A stretch of 64,000 bases of DNA from Centipeda artemidis DSM 19719 (GTDB taxonomy: Bacteria; Bacillota; Negativicutes; Selenomonadales; Selenomonadaceae). The notes beneath the pieces are model-generated. The model saw nothing but the letters and a program-made list of their open reading frames with translations. It was not told where the DNA came from and did no database searches. Shown here piece by piece: positions 18,128-25,940 of the stretch (position 1 is the stretch's first letter; each line of letters opens with the position of its first letter). Made by a program: the position numbers and the translations under genes. Location of the stretch: the NCBI RefSeq assembly GCF_000426665.1, contig NZ_AUFU01000006.1, positions 62,001 to 126,000 on the forward strand, given 5' to 3'.

Positions 18128-19411
18128 TTAGAACATGAACTGTACGCGGCCGAAAAGCTTCTGCACCTTGTCGTTCTGCTGTGCTTCAATGGTCTTGCCG
18201 TTGAAGTACTTCGCAGAAAGTACAACGTTCTTGAACGGCGTATAGTTCGTACCGATCTCAAGCCCCTTCGAGCCAATGAGCGCGCCGTCGTCCGTTGCAA
18301 AGATTGACGCGCCGCCGAGGTAACGATACGCGGCGTATGCGCCCCACGAGCCTTTATCCGCAGCATCGGCACCCTTGTACTCATAGCCGAACTGATAGGA
18401 CTTCTTGTTTTTGCTGCCGTCAATATCGTTGTTGTTGGCATATGCACCGGAGAGCATACTGTTCTTGTCAAAGCGATAGCCAAGGTTCGCCGCCCAGATA
18501 TTCATCTTATCCTTGCCGTTCTTCGTCACAGCAGTGAAATTGTCCGATCCGAGACGGTAGTACGCGGCACCCGCCATGAGACCGCCCTTGTTGTACTGGA
18601 GTTCCGCACCCTGATAGTTCGCGGTATCGCTGCTCCCGAGCTGATTCGTCTTAACGCCGTCATACGCGCCGTCGAGGTTCAGGCGGCCTGCCTGGAGTTT
18701 CAGCTTGACATCCCCGCCAAAGCTCGCCTCTGCACCGGAGAACTCCTTATCGAATACGAGAGCGCCGGGGGCTGCATAGCCCTCTGCAGAATAGAGCTCC
18801 ATTTTACCGAGCTTGACGTCGAAGTTGTCATAGGCACCCTCTGCCCATGCGCGCTTGAGTTTGACATTGCTGTCGCTGTTGTTGCCGGACGCGTCGTCTT
18901 TCATATTCGTAGAGGCATCAAGACGTGCGTTCACGTGCCAGTGGTCATTGATCTCAGCGGACGGGTCGAGACGGAACAAGAGGTTGTTGTCGTTCTTGCG
19001 ATCCTGTCCCTCAAGGCGATTGCTGGTGTAGGTATAGCGGAGCTGTCCTCTCCACTGCACCATGTCGGCATTGCGCTCGAGGTTGGAGACACGGACGCCG
19101 AGGTTGTTGAGTTCATCGGCGAACTCAGCGGCAAGGCGGTCAACGAGCGCGCGATCCGACGCGGACATATCGCTCTTTGCCATCGCCTTTGCGACCATCT
19201 GCGCCATCTCGTAACGGGTGATGTTGCGGTCACCGCGGAATGTACCGTCGCCGTACCCCTCGACAACGCCGTCAGCGGCAAGTTTGGTTACGGCATCGTA
19301 TGCCCAGTGGTCACGGGGCACATCGGAAAACGGGTTGGACGCGGCGAAGGTTGTGCTTGCTGCACCGACAACAAGTGCCGTCGCCAGCGCAGATACGAGA
19401 GTCTTTTTCAT
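18128..19411 (-). CDS. ompM: OmpM-type outer-membrane porin with SLH domain (copy 3)
   Basis: 427 residues from MKKTLVSALATALVVG; the ATG at 19411 is set by GGAGGAG upstream and by alignment with the other copies. Signal peptide, one SLH domain (NPFSDVPRDHWAYDAV), connecting helix and beta-barrel ending GRVQFMF. The shared NMKDDASG..SDSNVKLKRAWA segment makes it closer to copy 1 than copy 2 in the barrel. As the most upstream copy it has a less similar promoter but a matching leader hairpin. Confidence 0.94.
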   Translation of the reverse strand: MKKTLVSALATALVVGAASTTFAASNPFSDVPRDHWAYDAVTKLAADGVVEGYGDGTFRGDRNITRYEMAQMVAKAMAKSDMSASDRALVDRLAAEFADELNNLGVRVSNLERNADMVQWRGQLRYTYTSNRLEGQDRKNDNNLLFRLDPSAEINDHWHVNARLDASTNMKDDASGNNSDSNVKLKRAWAEGAYDNFDVKLGKMELYSAEGYAAPGALVFDKEFSGAEASFGGDVKLKLQAGRLNLDGAYDGVKTNQLGSSDTANYQGAELQYNKGGLMAGAAYYRLGSDNFTAVTKNGKDKMNIWAANLGYRFDKNSMLSGAYANNNDIDGSKNKKSYQFGYEYKGADAADKGSWGAYAAYRYLGGASIFATDDGALIGSKGLEIGTNYTPFKNVVLSAKYFNGKTIEAQQNDKVQKLFGRVQFMF

Positions 19412-19519
19412 GATAAACTCCTCCTTTTGATCCATAGAATCTGATCGTGTTCCAAAAGGATTGCCGGCCGCGAAAGTGTCCTTGTTTCCTTTTCGCACCT
19501 TGTGCTTTCCTCTTGGATT
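19412..19519 (-). promoter_or_regulatory. Structured 5' leader of ompM copy 3
   Basis: Arms at 19451-19460 and 19508-19517 pair TCCAA-A-AGGA with TCCT-C-TTGGA, nine pairs and one mismatch. The internal AGGAAACAAGGACAC block matches the other leaders although the flanking sequence has diverged. Confidence 0.6.
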
Positions 19520-19525
19520 GTCTTT

Positions 19526-19554
19526 ATCATACCCCGTGATGTTTGGAAATACAA
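19526..19554 (-). promoter_or_regulatory. Promoter of ompM copy 3
   Basis: TTGTAT (19549-19554), 17 bp, TATGAT (19526-19531) on the minus strand. Confidence 0.65.
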
Positions 19555-19661
19555 TGTTAATCGGATTAGATTTTTAGCACTAGGTAATAATTTTTCTGTT
19601 ATTTTCAAGAGAAGATGCTCACGCCTGTTTTATATGAACAAATGTTTTTCAAACCACAAAA

Positions 19662-19709
19662 AGTAAAAACCTCCGCCGCACCTTGTATTCTCTAGGTGCA
19701 GCGGAGGTT
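19662..19709 (-). terminator. Terminator of the cbiL-ABC transporter operon
   Basis: AACCTCCGCCGCACCT and AGGTGCAGCGGAGGTT arms (one mismatch), followed on the minus strand by TTTTTACTTTTT. Confidence 0.8.
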
Positions 19710-19794
19710 AAAGGCGGATGCGATATGTGAGAAAGTCCCGTTGTCCGCGGGGCATATCAGAAAGAGTGCAATATCATGCGCGCGGCACAAGAGA

Positions 19795-19877
19795 ACACAA
19801 GGGAAGGCGTAGATGAAACCTACGTCGACCGCAGTGTCCGACGATATGACACAGCAATGCGCGAAAATCCCGCGTCA
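19795..19877 (-). repeat. Dispersed intergenic repeat, copy next to the ABC ATPase stop
   Basis: Contains GGCGTAGATG, ACCTACGTCGAC and, at the end, GCGCGAAAATCCCGCGTCAC, all shared with copies at 25.8, 29.8, 41.7, 43.2, 53.3 and 56.1 kb. Read on the minus strand its GTGACGCGGG end overlaps the ATPase stop codon. Similarity may begin further left, to about 19731. Confidence 0.6.
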
Positions 19878-20660
19878 CACTAAAGACACGGGGGACGGCA
19901 CACGCACTCCTAGGCTGTTCGTAAATATCTCCACCCGCACGCCGAATACGTCCGCGATCCGCTCCTCTGTGAGGACGTCGGCGGGCGCCCCTGTAGCGAC
20001 GATCTCGCCGTGCCGCATGAGCACGATGTCGTCGGCGTACTGCATGGCGTGCGCCATGTCGTGCAGTACCATGAGGATGGTGATGCCGCTGTCGCGGTTG
20101 AGGTTCGTGATGATCTCCATGACGCGCAGCTGATGCGCGACGTCGAGATAGGTTGTCGGCTCATCGAGCAGGAGCAGACGCGGGCGCTGGCTGAGCGCCA
20201 TGGCGAGGTAGACGCGCTGCCGCTCGCCGCCCGAGAGTGTATGCACCTCACGCTCTGCAAAGGCGTCGACATGCGCGGTCTCCATCGCCCACGCGACCGC
20301 CGCACGGTCGTCCGCACCGTCACGCGCCTGAAAAACGCTGCGATGGGAGAACCGCCCATAGGAGACAAGCTGTCCCACCGTCAGTCCCTGCGCCGCGCCG
20401 CGCTCCTGCGGCAGAATGGCACGCACGCGCGCGAGTTCTTTTTCCGCGTAGCTCCCCAGCTCTTTGCCGCCGAGCAGGATCTCTCCGGTATAGCGTGCGT
20501 TCAGCCCCGAGAGGGCGCGCAGGAGCGTCGTTTTCCCCGCTCCGTTGGGGCCGATGATGGCGGTGCGCCGCCCCGGTGCGACCGAGACATTCAGCCCGTG
20601 CAGGATCTCTTTGCCGCCAATTTTGACGCGCAGGTTCTGCGCCGCAACCCCCGCACTCAT
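19875..20660 (-). CDS. ABC transporter ATP-binding protein (BtuD/FecE-like)
   Basis: 261 residues. Walker A GPNGAGKTT near residue 40, signature LSGGERQR near 145, Walker B LLLLDEP, and the H-loop VLHDMAH. It belongs to the FecE/BtuD group that energises uptake of corrinoids, heme or ferric siderophores. The start at 20660 overlaps the permease stop by 4 bp with GGAGG 5 nt upstream. The operon order cbiL-binding protein-permease-ATPase argues for a corrinoid transporter, but iron-complex uptake is possible. The stop codon lies inside a dispersed repeat. Confidence 0.9.
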   Translation of the reverse strand: MSAGVAAQNLRVKIGGKEILHGLNVSVAPGRRTAIIGPNGAGKTTLLRALSGLNARYTGEILLGGKELGSYAEKELARVRAILPQERGAAQGLTVGQLVSYGRFSHRSVFQARDGADDRAAVAWAMETAHVDAFAEREVHTLSGGERQRVYLAMALSQRPRLLLLDEPTTYLDVAHQLRVMEIITNLNRDSGITILMVLHDMAHAMQYADDIVLMRHGEIVATGAPADVLTEERIADVFGVRVEIFTNSLGVRVPSPVSLV

Positions 20661-21628
20661 AGCTGCCTCCTGAGGAGATATAGGAAGAACGGCGCGCCGA
20701 GCGCCGCCATGATGATGCCGACAGGCAGCTCCATCGGTGAAAAGAGCAGGCGCGCTGCCGTATCGCTGAGTGTCAGCGTCGTCACGCCGAGCAGCGCCGC
20801 CGCCGGCAGGAGGAACCGATAGTCCGAGCCGATCATGAGACGCGCGGCGTGCGGGACGATGAGCCCGACAAATCCGAGCAGTCCGACGACCGAGACCGCA
20901 CTCGCCGCGAGCAGCGCCGCAAGGGCTGTCAGGAGGATGCGCGTGCGCTCCACGGCAAGCCCGATGCCGCGCGCCATATCGTCCCCGAGCTGGAGAATGT
21001 TCAGACGCTGTGCGGCACAGAGGGTGAGCAGTCCCGCCCCAATGGTATACGGCAGAAGCATGTCGACATGCGGCCATGTGCGCGCGGAGAGCCCGCCGAC
21101 CATCCACATGAGTGCGCCCTGCACGCGGTCGCTGTAGAGGATCATCATCGCCGAGATGCCCGCGCCGAGGAACGCCGACACCGCAACGCCTGCGAGGATG
21201 ATGCGGGTCGGGCGAATCCCGTCCTTCCATGCAAGGATATAGATGAGCGCGGCGGCGATCATCGCGCCGACGAATGCCCCCGGCGTGATGAGCAGTGCAG
21301 CCCCGGGCAGAACAAGCATGATAAAGATGCCCGCAAGCCCCGCGCCCGAGGAGATGCCGATGATGTGCGGATCGGCGAGCGGATTGCGCAGAATCGCCTG
21401 CAGGATCGCGCCCGAGAGCGAAAGGTTGATGCCGACGAGTGCGGCAACGATCGTGCGCGGCAGACGGATATTCCAGAGGATCTGCGCGTGCGCCGTATCG
21501 CGCGTGCCGCCGAGGATGGCAAAGATTTCCCCAAGGGGAATATCGGCGGTTCCCTTTGCCGTCGAGATCAGGATCGAGCCTCCCGCGAGCACGGCAAAGA
21601 GGAGGAGGAGTGCGAGACGTTTCTTCAT
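20657..21628 (-). CDS. FecCD/BtuC-family ABC transporter permease
   Basis: 323 residues, about ten membrane helices. Motifs include LSGAILQAILRNPLADPHIIGISSGAGL, the BtuC/FecCD signature, and GLLGFVGLIVPHAARLMIG, the loop that meets the ATPase. It transports a corrinoid or iron chelate across the inner membrane. Start and stop overlap its neighbours by 4 bp each. Confidence 0.93.
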   Translation of the reverse strand: MKKRLALLLLFAVLAGGSILISTAKGTADIPLGEIFAILGGTRDTAHAQILWNIRLPRTIVAALVGINLSLSGAILQAILRNPLADPHIIGISSGAGLAGIFIMLVLPGAALLITPGAFVGAMIAAALIYILAWKDGIRPTRIILAGVAVSAFLGAGISAMMILYSDRVQGALMWMVGGLSARTWPHVDMLLPYTIGAGLLTLCAAQRLNILQLGDDMARGIGLAVERTRILLTALAALLAASAVSVVGLLGFVGLIVPHAARLMIGSDYRFLLPAAALLGVTTLTLSDTAARLLFSPMELPVGIIMAALGAPFFLYLLRRQL

Positions 21629-22566
21629 GGGTAAACGAGATGCGCCATGTAACGCACCGCCGCGGGGAAGTCAATGCCGGGGCTGAAGAGGAAGAGTGCC
21701 TGCGGCAGATAATACACTTTGTTCTCACGCACGGCGGCAACGCTCTGCCACGCGGGGCTCTCGTTGAACATCGCCTCCATAGACGCGCGGATCTCCGCCT
21801 CCTCGCCCATACTCGTGACGAAGATGATGTCGGGGTTCTGCGCGACCAGCGCCTCCATGCTGTAGGGGGCGGCGTCGGGGTTCTTGTCGAGCGCGGTCAT
21901 GCCGCTCGCCGTGTTTTCCCACCCGAGCATATGCGCGATCGATCCCGCGATGCTGCCGTCGAGCTGGACGGAAAGCCCCTGTCCCGTGCTGTGAATGATA
22001 GTGATGCGCTTCTTCTCGTGCGGGATGCTGTTCTTGACATCCTCGATGTCCGCATCCATCTTCGCGATGAGCTCCGCGCCTTTTTCCGGTTGCCCTGTGA
22101 GCGCGGCAAACGTCGTCAGCGTACGCTTCACGTCGTCGTAGCTCTTCATATCGACGACAATGCTCTTGATCCCGTTCGCGTCGAGCGTGTCGATGAGCTT
22201 TTCATTGATGCCCTTGATGATCATGACGAGATCGGGTTTGAGCGAAATGACCTTTTCCATGTCGATCTGATAGACGGGGCCGATCTCTGCAGCACTTGCC
22301 GCCTCAGCAAGTACCTTCGCCTTCGTCGTGGGGCGCCCGACCACCTCGCCGCCGACGGCATAGAACGGCGCGAGATAGGAGGCGGACGTAACGACGACGC
22401 GCTGCGGTTTCTCCGCAAAGGTCACCGTCCGCCCATTATCGTCCGTGATGGTCGCAAATGCGGCGTTTTCCGCCGCCGTTGCCGCCGGTTTCTCGTTCGG
22501 TGCGCCGCACGCGGAGAAGAGAAGAGTGGATGCCGCGAGGAATGCGGCTGCGCATTGTTTGAACAT
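21625..22566 (-). CDS. BtuF/FhuD-family substrate-binding lipoprotein
   Basis: 313 residues. Lipoprotein signal with the lipobox at LFSACG (Cys about residue 20), so it is membrane-anchored in the periplasm. The mature part has the helical-backbone binding fold (PQRVVVTSASYLAPFYAVGG; ISLKPDLVMIIKG; NPDIIFVTS). It delivers substrate to the permease encoded next to it. It starts 3 nt after the cbiL stop, so it is in the same operon as a cobalamin biosynthesis gene. Confidence 0.9.
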   Translation of the reverse strand: MFKQCAAAFLAASTLLFSACGAPNEKPAATAAENAAFATITDDNGRTVTFAEKPQRVVVTSASYLAPFYAVGGEVVGRPTTKAKVLAEAASAAEIGPVYQIDMEKVISLKPDLVMIIKGINEKLIDTLDANGIKSIVVDMKSYDDVKRTLTTFAALTGQPEKGAELIAKMDADIEDVKNSIPHEKKRITIIHSTGQGLSVQLDGSIAGSIAHMLGWENTASGMTALDKNPDAAPYSMEALVAQNPDIIFVTSMGEEAEIRASMEAMFNESPAWQSVAAVRENKVYYLPQALFLFSPGIDFPAAVRYMAHLVYP

Positions 22567-22569
22567 GAT

Positions 22570-23268
22570 TTAACTCCTTCGTGTCAAGATAGTGGAAAGG
22601 TAGTTCAGTTTCTCATCTGCATGTTCTTCCAGGTTCTCAATGATGCGTTCGTCGTCCAGCCCCGCACGGCTGACGAGCACCGCCTGCTCTGTCATGTTGT
22701 TGCGGTGCAGGAGATCGACGATCTCGGGGTAGTTGCGGTAGACCTTCATAATGACGGCGCTGGATGCGACCTTCATAATCTCCTCAAGCCGCTCCTTCGG
22801 CGCGGTCGCCGGGATGATGGCGAGCACGTCGTTCCCCTCGACGATGGGGCGCCCGATGCGGCTGCCGATCGCCGCAAACGCCGGCACCCCCGGGATGGTC
22901 ACGATGTCGATGTCCTCATGCTCGAGCAGACGGAACACATAGATATAGGTGCTGAAAAACATCGGATCGCCGAGTGTCAGGAACGCGACGTTCTTGCCTG
23001 CATTCAGGAGCACCAGGATTTCCTCCTTGTTCGCCTCCCATGCGTCCGTGCTGTCCGCAAAATCCTTGACCATTGGAAACACCTGATAGACGATCTCGAT
23101 GTGTTCCTTGAGATAGGGGCGCGCGATCTCGAGGGCGACGCTGCCCTCTTTTTTCTCCGTCTTGGGTGCGATGAGGACGTCCACCTGCTCGATCGCCTTA
23201 ATCGCCTTGACCGTTAAAAGTTCCGGATCTCCCGGTCCGACGCCGATGCCAAAAAAGGTTCCGCGCAT
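22570..23268 (-). CDS. cbiL: Precorrin-2 / cobalt-precorrin-2 C20-methyltransferase
   Basis: 232 residues. SAM-dependent tetrapyrrole methylase: GIGVGPGDPELLTVKAIKAI at the N-terminus, TLGDPMFFSTYIYVFRLL mid-protein, and IPGVPAFAAIGSRIGRP for SAM binding. These fit CbiL/CobI, which adds the C20 methyl in corrin-ring synthesis. The ATG at 23268 follows GGAAGG by 6 nt; an upstream ATG lacks a ribosome site. First gene of the operon feeding the BtuFCD-like transporter. Other cbi genes are not in the window. Confidence 0.88.
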   Translation of the reverse strand: MRGTFFGIGVGPGDPELLTVKAIKAIEQVDVLIAPKTEKKEGSVALEIARPYLKEHIEIVYQVFPMVKDFADSTDAWEANKEEILVLLNAGKNVAFLTLGDPMFFSTYIYVFRLLEHEDIDIVTIPGVPAFAAIGSRIGRPIVEGNDVLAIIPATAPKERLEEIMKVASSAVIMKVYRNYPEIVDLLHRNNMTEQAVLVSRAGLDDERIIENLEEHADEKLNYLSTILTRRS

Positions 23269-23355
23269 ATATTTCCTTCCTTCCAAAACAATCATAATAT
23301 CGGATGCGCTGCTCCGCGGTGGAAGAACGCCGGAGCAATCGAAAAATCCTACTCC

Positions 23356-23384
23356 ATATTAGCCGTGACAACAGTTTTTGTCAA
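23356..23384 (-). promoter_or_regulatory. Promoter of the cbiL operon
   Basis: TTGACA (23379-23384), 17 bp, TAATAT (23356-23361) on the minus strand. The leader of about 80 nt holds a 7-bp hairpin (TGCTCCG/CGGAGCA) but is too short for, and lacks the conserved boxes of, a cobalamin riboswitch. Confidence 0.65.
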
Positions 23385-23387
23385 ATG

Positions 23388-23426
23388 GTGTGACGCAGGA
23401 TTTTCGTGCCCAGCTTTGTCACTTAC
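23388..23426. repeat. Short fragment of the dispersed GTGACGCGGG repeat
   Basis: GTGTGACGCAGGATTTTCGT followed by a degenerate tail ending GTCAC; it matches one end of the longer copies elsewhere. Confidence 0.45.
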
Positions 23427-23458
23427 AACAATGCGGGATACTATTACGACACAACATC

Positions 23459-23494
23459 AAAAAAGGGACTCCGTACCTTCGTACGAAATCCCTT
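23459..23494 (-). terminator. Terminator of the decarboxylase beta subunit gene
   Basis: AAGGGA..GTAC-CTTC-GTAC..TCCCTT hairpin with TTTTTT on the minus strand, 20 nt past the stop. Confidence 0.75.
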
Positions 23495-23514
23495 AATCAG
23501 CAATGTATGCCGAA

Positions 23515-24645
23515 TTACATCAGCATTGCAAGCATCGTGCCCGCTGCAACAGCGGTACCGATAACACCGGCAACGTTCGGTCCCATGGCGTGCATGAGGA
23601 GGTAGTTGCCCGGCTTTGCCTTGATGCCGACGATCTGGCTGACGCGCGCCGCCATCGGAACGGCGGAAACGCCCGCGGAGCCGATGAGCGGGTTGATCTT
23701 CCAGCCCGTCGCACGGCACATGATCTTGCCGAGCCAGACACCTGCAGCGGTACCGAAGATGAATGCGACAAGACCAAGGAAGATGATCTCAAGCGTCTCT
23801 TTGACAAGGAAGCTCTCGGCGCTCATCGTGAGACCTGTGCCGAGTGCAAGGAAGATCGTGACCGTGTTGATCAGCGAGTTCTGCGCCGTGTCGGAGAGAC
23901 GATCCGTCACACCGCTCTCACGGAAGAGGTTGCCCAGCATGAGCATACCGAGCAGGGCTGCGATAGACGGGAGGAGAAGGCTGATGAAGATCGTCGAAAC
24001 GATCGGGAACGCAATGCGCTCGAACTTCGTGACTTCGCGTGCCTGCTCCATCACGACTTCGCGCTCTTTCTTGCTCGTGAAGAACTTCATAACGGGCGGC
24101 TGAATCAGCGGAACGAGCGCCATGTAGGTGTACGCTGCCACCGCGATCGCGCCGAGCAGCTCCGGCGCCATCTTAGAAGCGAGGTAGATGGAGGTCGGGC
24201 CGTCCGCACCGCCGATGATCCCGATCGCACCCGCCTGCTGTGCGGTGAAGCCGAGCACCATCGCACCGAGCAGCGCAATGAACACGCCGAACTGCGCGGC
24301 AGCGCCCATGAGCAGACTCGAGGGACGCGCAATCAGCGGACCGAAGTCCGTCATCGCGCCGACACCGAGGAAGATGAGCGGCGGGAAGATTTCATACTTG
24401 ATACCGAATCCGATGGCGGACATGACGCCCATCTCATCGTAGAATCCCGTGAGAGGGATGTTTGCGAGAATACAGCCGAATGCGATCGGACTGAGAAGCA
24501 GCGGCTCGAAGTCCTTTGCAAATGCGAGATAAAGGAGCACGAGACCAACAATGATCATAATCAGGTTGCCGCCGGTGAACGCCGAAAATCCGCTGCTCTC
24601 AGCGATTGCCTGCAGCGAGACAGAAAACGCGCTAAAAAAGTCCAT
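23515..24645 (-). CDS. Na+-translocating decarboxylase beta subunit (OadB/MmdB/GcdB family)
   Basis: 376 residues, highly hydrophobic. This subunit decarboxylates the carboxybiotin carrier and exports Na+. Family motifs: [40 protein letters not shown] (ion-channel Asp region) and [18 protein letters not shown]. The substrate of the whole complex (oxaloacetate, methylmalonyl-CoA or glutaconyl-CoA) is set by the carboxyltransferase, which is not encoded here; methylmalonyl-CoA would fit a propionate-forming selenomonad. 21 nt downstream of the small subunit gene. Confidence 0.92.
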   Translation of the reverse strand: MDFFSAFSVSLQAIAESSGFSAFTGGNLIMIIVGLVLLYLAFAKDFEPLLLSPIAFGCILANIPLTGFYDEMGVMSAIGFGIKYEIFPPLIFLGVGAMTDFGPLIARPSSLLMGAAAQFGVFIALLGAMVLGFTAQQAGAIGIIGGADGPTSIYLASKMAPELLGAIAVAAYTYMALVPLIQPPVMKFFTSKKEREVVMEQAREVTKFERIAFPIVSTIFISLLLPSIAALLGMLMLGNLFRESGVTDRLSDTAQNSLINTVTIFLALGTGLTMSAESFLVKETLEIIFLGLVAFIFGTAAGVWLGKIMCRATGWKINPLIGSAGVSAVPMAARVSQIVGIKAKPGNYLLMHAMGPNVAGVIGTAVAAGTMLAMLM

Positions 24646-24666
24646 TGTGTCAATACCTCCCCGTCA

Positions 24667-25011
24667 TCACGAGCGCATGCCGCTGACGCGACCAAAGCCC
24701 GTCCATGCAGGCTGCTCAGCGGGACGAATCGCCTGAATCTGGTCTGCGCTGCATCCGCACGCACTGACAGCTGCCGCAATGACGGCGACCGTCTCTGCGT
24801 TCAGACCGCCGGTCTTAGCAGCGGGCGCAGCCGGAGCGGCGGGAGCCGCACCGCCTACGGGCTGTGCCGCAGGAGGATCCGACTTCTTCTTCGTCGGGTC
24901 GATCATGTGCGTGATCTCAATCAGTCCCCATACTGCAGTGAGCACGGCGAAGACGATGACCATGTTGATGAACATGATAACTAGTGGGTCATTGGTTACC
25001 GGTTGATGCAT
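24667..25011 (-). CDS. Small membrane subunit of the Na+-pump decarboxylase (OadG/MmdD-like)
   Basis: 114 residues. One N-terminal membrane helix (VIMFINMVIVFAVLTAVWGL), then DPTKKKSD, an Ala/Pro-rich linker (GGAAPAAPAAPAAKTGG), and a conserved C-terminal block (LNAETVAVIAAAVSACGCSADQIQAIRP) seen in OadG/MmdD proteins. It holds the cytoplasmic subunits to the beta subunit. AGGTGAG precedes the ATG. Co-transcribed with the beta subunit. Confidence 0.85.
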   Translation of the reverse strand: MHQPVTNDPLVIMFINMVIVFAVLTAVWGLIEITHMIDPTKKKSDPPAAQPVGGAAPAAPAAPAAKTGGLNAETVAVIAAAVSACGCSADQIQAIRPAEQPAWTGFGRVSGMRS

Positions 25012-25188
25012 AAACTCACCTCATCCTTAGATTTTAGGAACTCTCAGATTTATTTGATAGTTCCTCCTATACATGCTCTCTCCACGGAGCAATATGCTTA
25101 ATATTATGCTTTATTTCAGACGATTTTACAAGTAGTTTTTTCATTTTTCTTTCATGAAAAATATGCATAATTTTTATGCATAAAAGTT

Positions 25189-25475
25189 TTAACTCTTTGT
25201 TATGGTGTCAAAAGCAACACGTACCGCCGCGAGAATCGTCTCATAGTCGTGTCCCGGCTGCGCTTCGTAGTATTTTCGCCGCCGACGAAGAGGCTCGGAA
25301 CGTAGTAGTACATGCCGGCATACGGCTTCGTGCGCTCGGGCTCGGCGTTCTCGTCAATGTATTCGACAGGGACATCCGCATAGGCGCCGCCCTCCGCCTT
25401 GAGGGCGTTAATGGCACGATGCGCATTCGCGCAGTACGGGCAGCCCGCCATCTCGATCATGGTTAGTGTTTTCAT
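25189..25475 (-). CDS. Glutaredoxin-like thiol-redox protein with a probable frameshift
   Basis: Thioredoxin-fold protein with the redox motif CPYC near residues 12-15 (MIEMAGCPYCANAHRAINAL) and the cis-Pro in YVPSLFVGGE. As written, the frame shifts after VGGE and ends early at 25200 with a basic, unrelated tail. One extra A in the run at 25273-25276 restores KYYEAQPGHDYETILAAV and a stop at 25189, giving about 95 residues of normal family length. So this is either a real mutation or a base-calling slip. AGAGG lies upstream of the ATG. Confidence 0.75.
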
Positions 25476-25548
25476 ATGGATACCTCTTTCTAGTATGACC
25501 TTGTTTGAAATAAAGCGGCACGTTGCAAAGCGCGCATAACTCGTTCAA

Positions 25549-25720
25549 GGGCACGGCAGCGCCGTGCCCCTACAGGACGCGCGATCATCGCGGGACTTCC
25601 CCACGATGCAAGCTGCATCGCAATCACACGTGAATATATACGATGATTCCGCCAAACCGTCGTCTTTAACAAATACAATCAAGCTATGCCGCCCCGGTAG
25701 GGGCACGGCGCTGCCGCCCC
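25549..25720. repeat. Element bounded by inverted GGGCACGGC..GCCGTGCCC palindromes
   Basis: Two palindromes (25549-25569 and about 25698-25720), each continuing into CTAC or its inverse GTAG, face each other across about 130 bp. The same pairs occur at 53.1-53.3 and 55.95-56.09 kb, so this is a MITE-like unit. No open frame is convincing. Confidence 0.55.
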
Positions 25721-25744
25721 CTCCGTCTCGCCATGGCGGCGTAA

Positions 25745-25918
25745 CTTATCGCCGTACGAAATAACGACGCTAGGCGCGAAAATCCTGCGACACTGTGACG
25801 CAGAAGTTTCGATGCATAGCGAAGAATGAGGAGAATGCGAGCGACGGCGTAGTTAAAAGCTACTCCTAGCGAAGCATTCGACGATATGACAAAGCTAGGC
25901 GCCAAGATCGTGCGTCCC
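25745..25918. repeat. Dispersed GTGACGCGGG-family repeat
   Basis: Carries GACGCTAGGCGCGAAAATCC, a GTGACGCAGAAGTTTCGATG junction, GGCGTAGTTAAAAGCTAC and a CATTCGACGATATGAC stretch, in the same order as the copy at 43.15-43.30 kb. It fills the gap between the glutaredoxin and hemW genes together with the palindrome element. Confidence 0.6.
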
Positions 25919-25940
25919 AATCATAGCATATTTTTTTATG

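Noticed and set aside
23269-23350. Cobalamin riboswitch upstream of cbiL
   Set aside because: The leader is too short and lacks the conserved B12 box; only a small hairpin is present.
23503-24984. Plus-strand open frame of 493 codons, very rich in Asp, Glu, Arg and His
   Set aside because: It is antisense to the decarboxylase beta and gamma subunits; its composition mirrors hydrophobic codons on the other strand.
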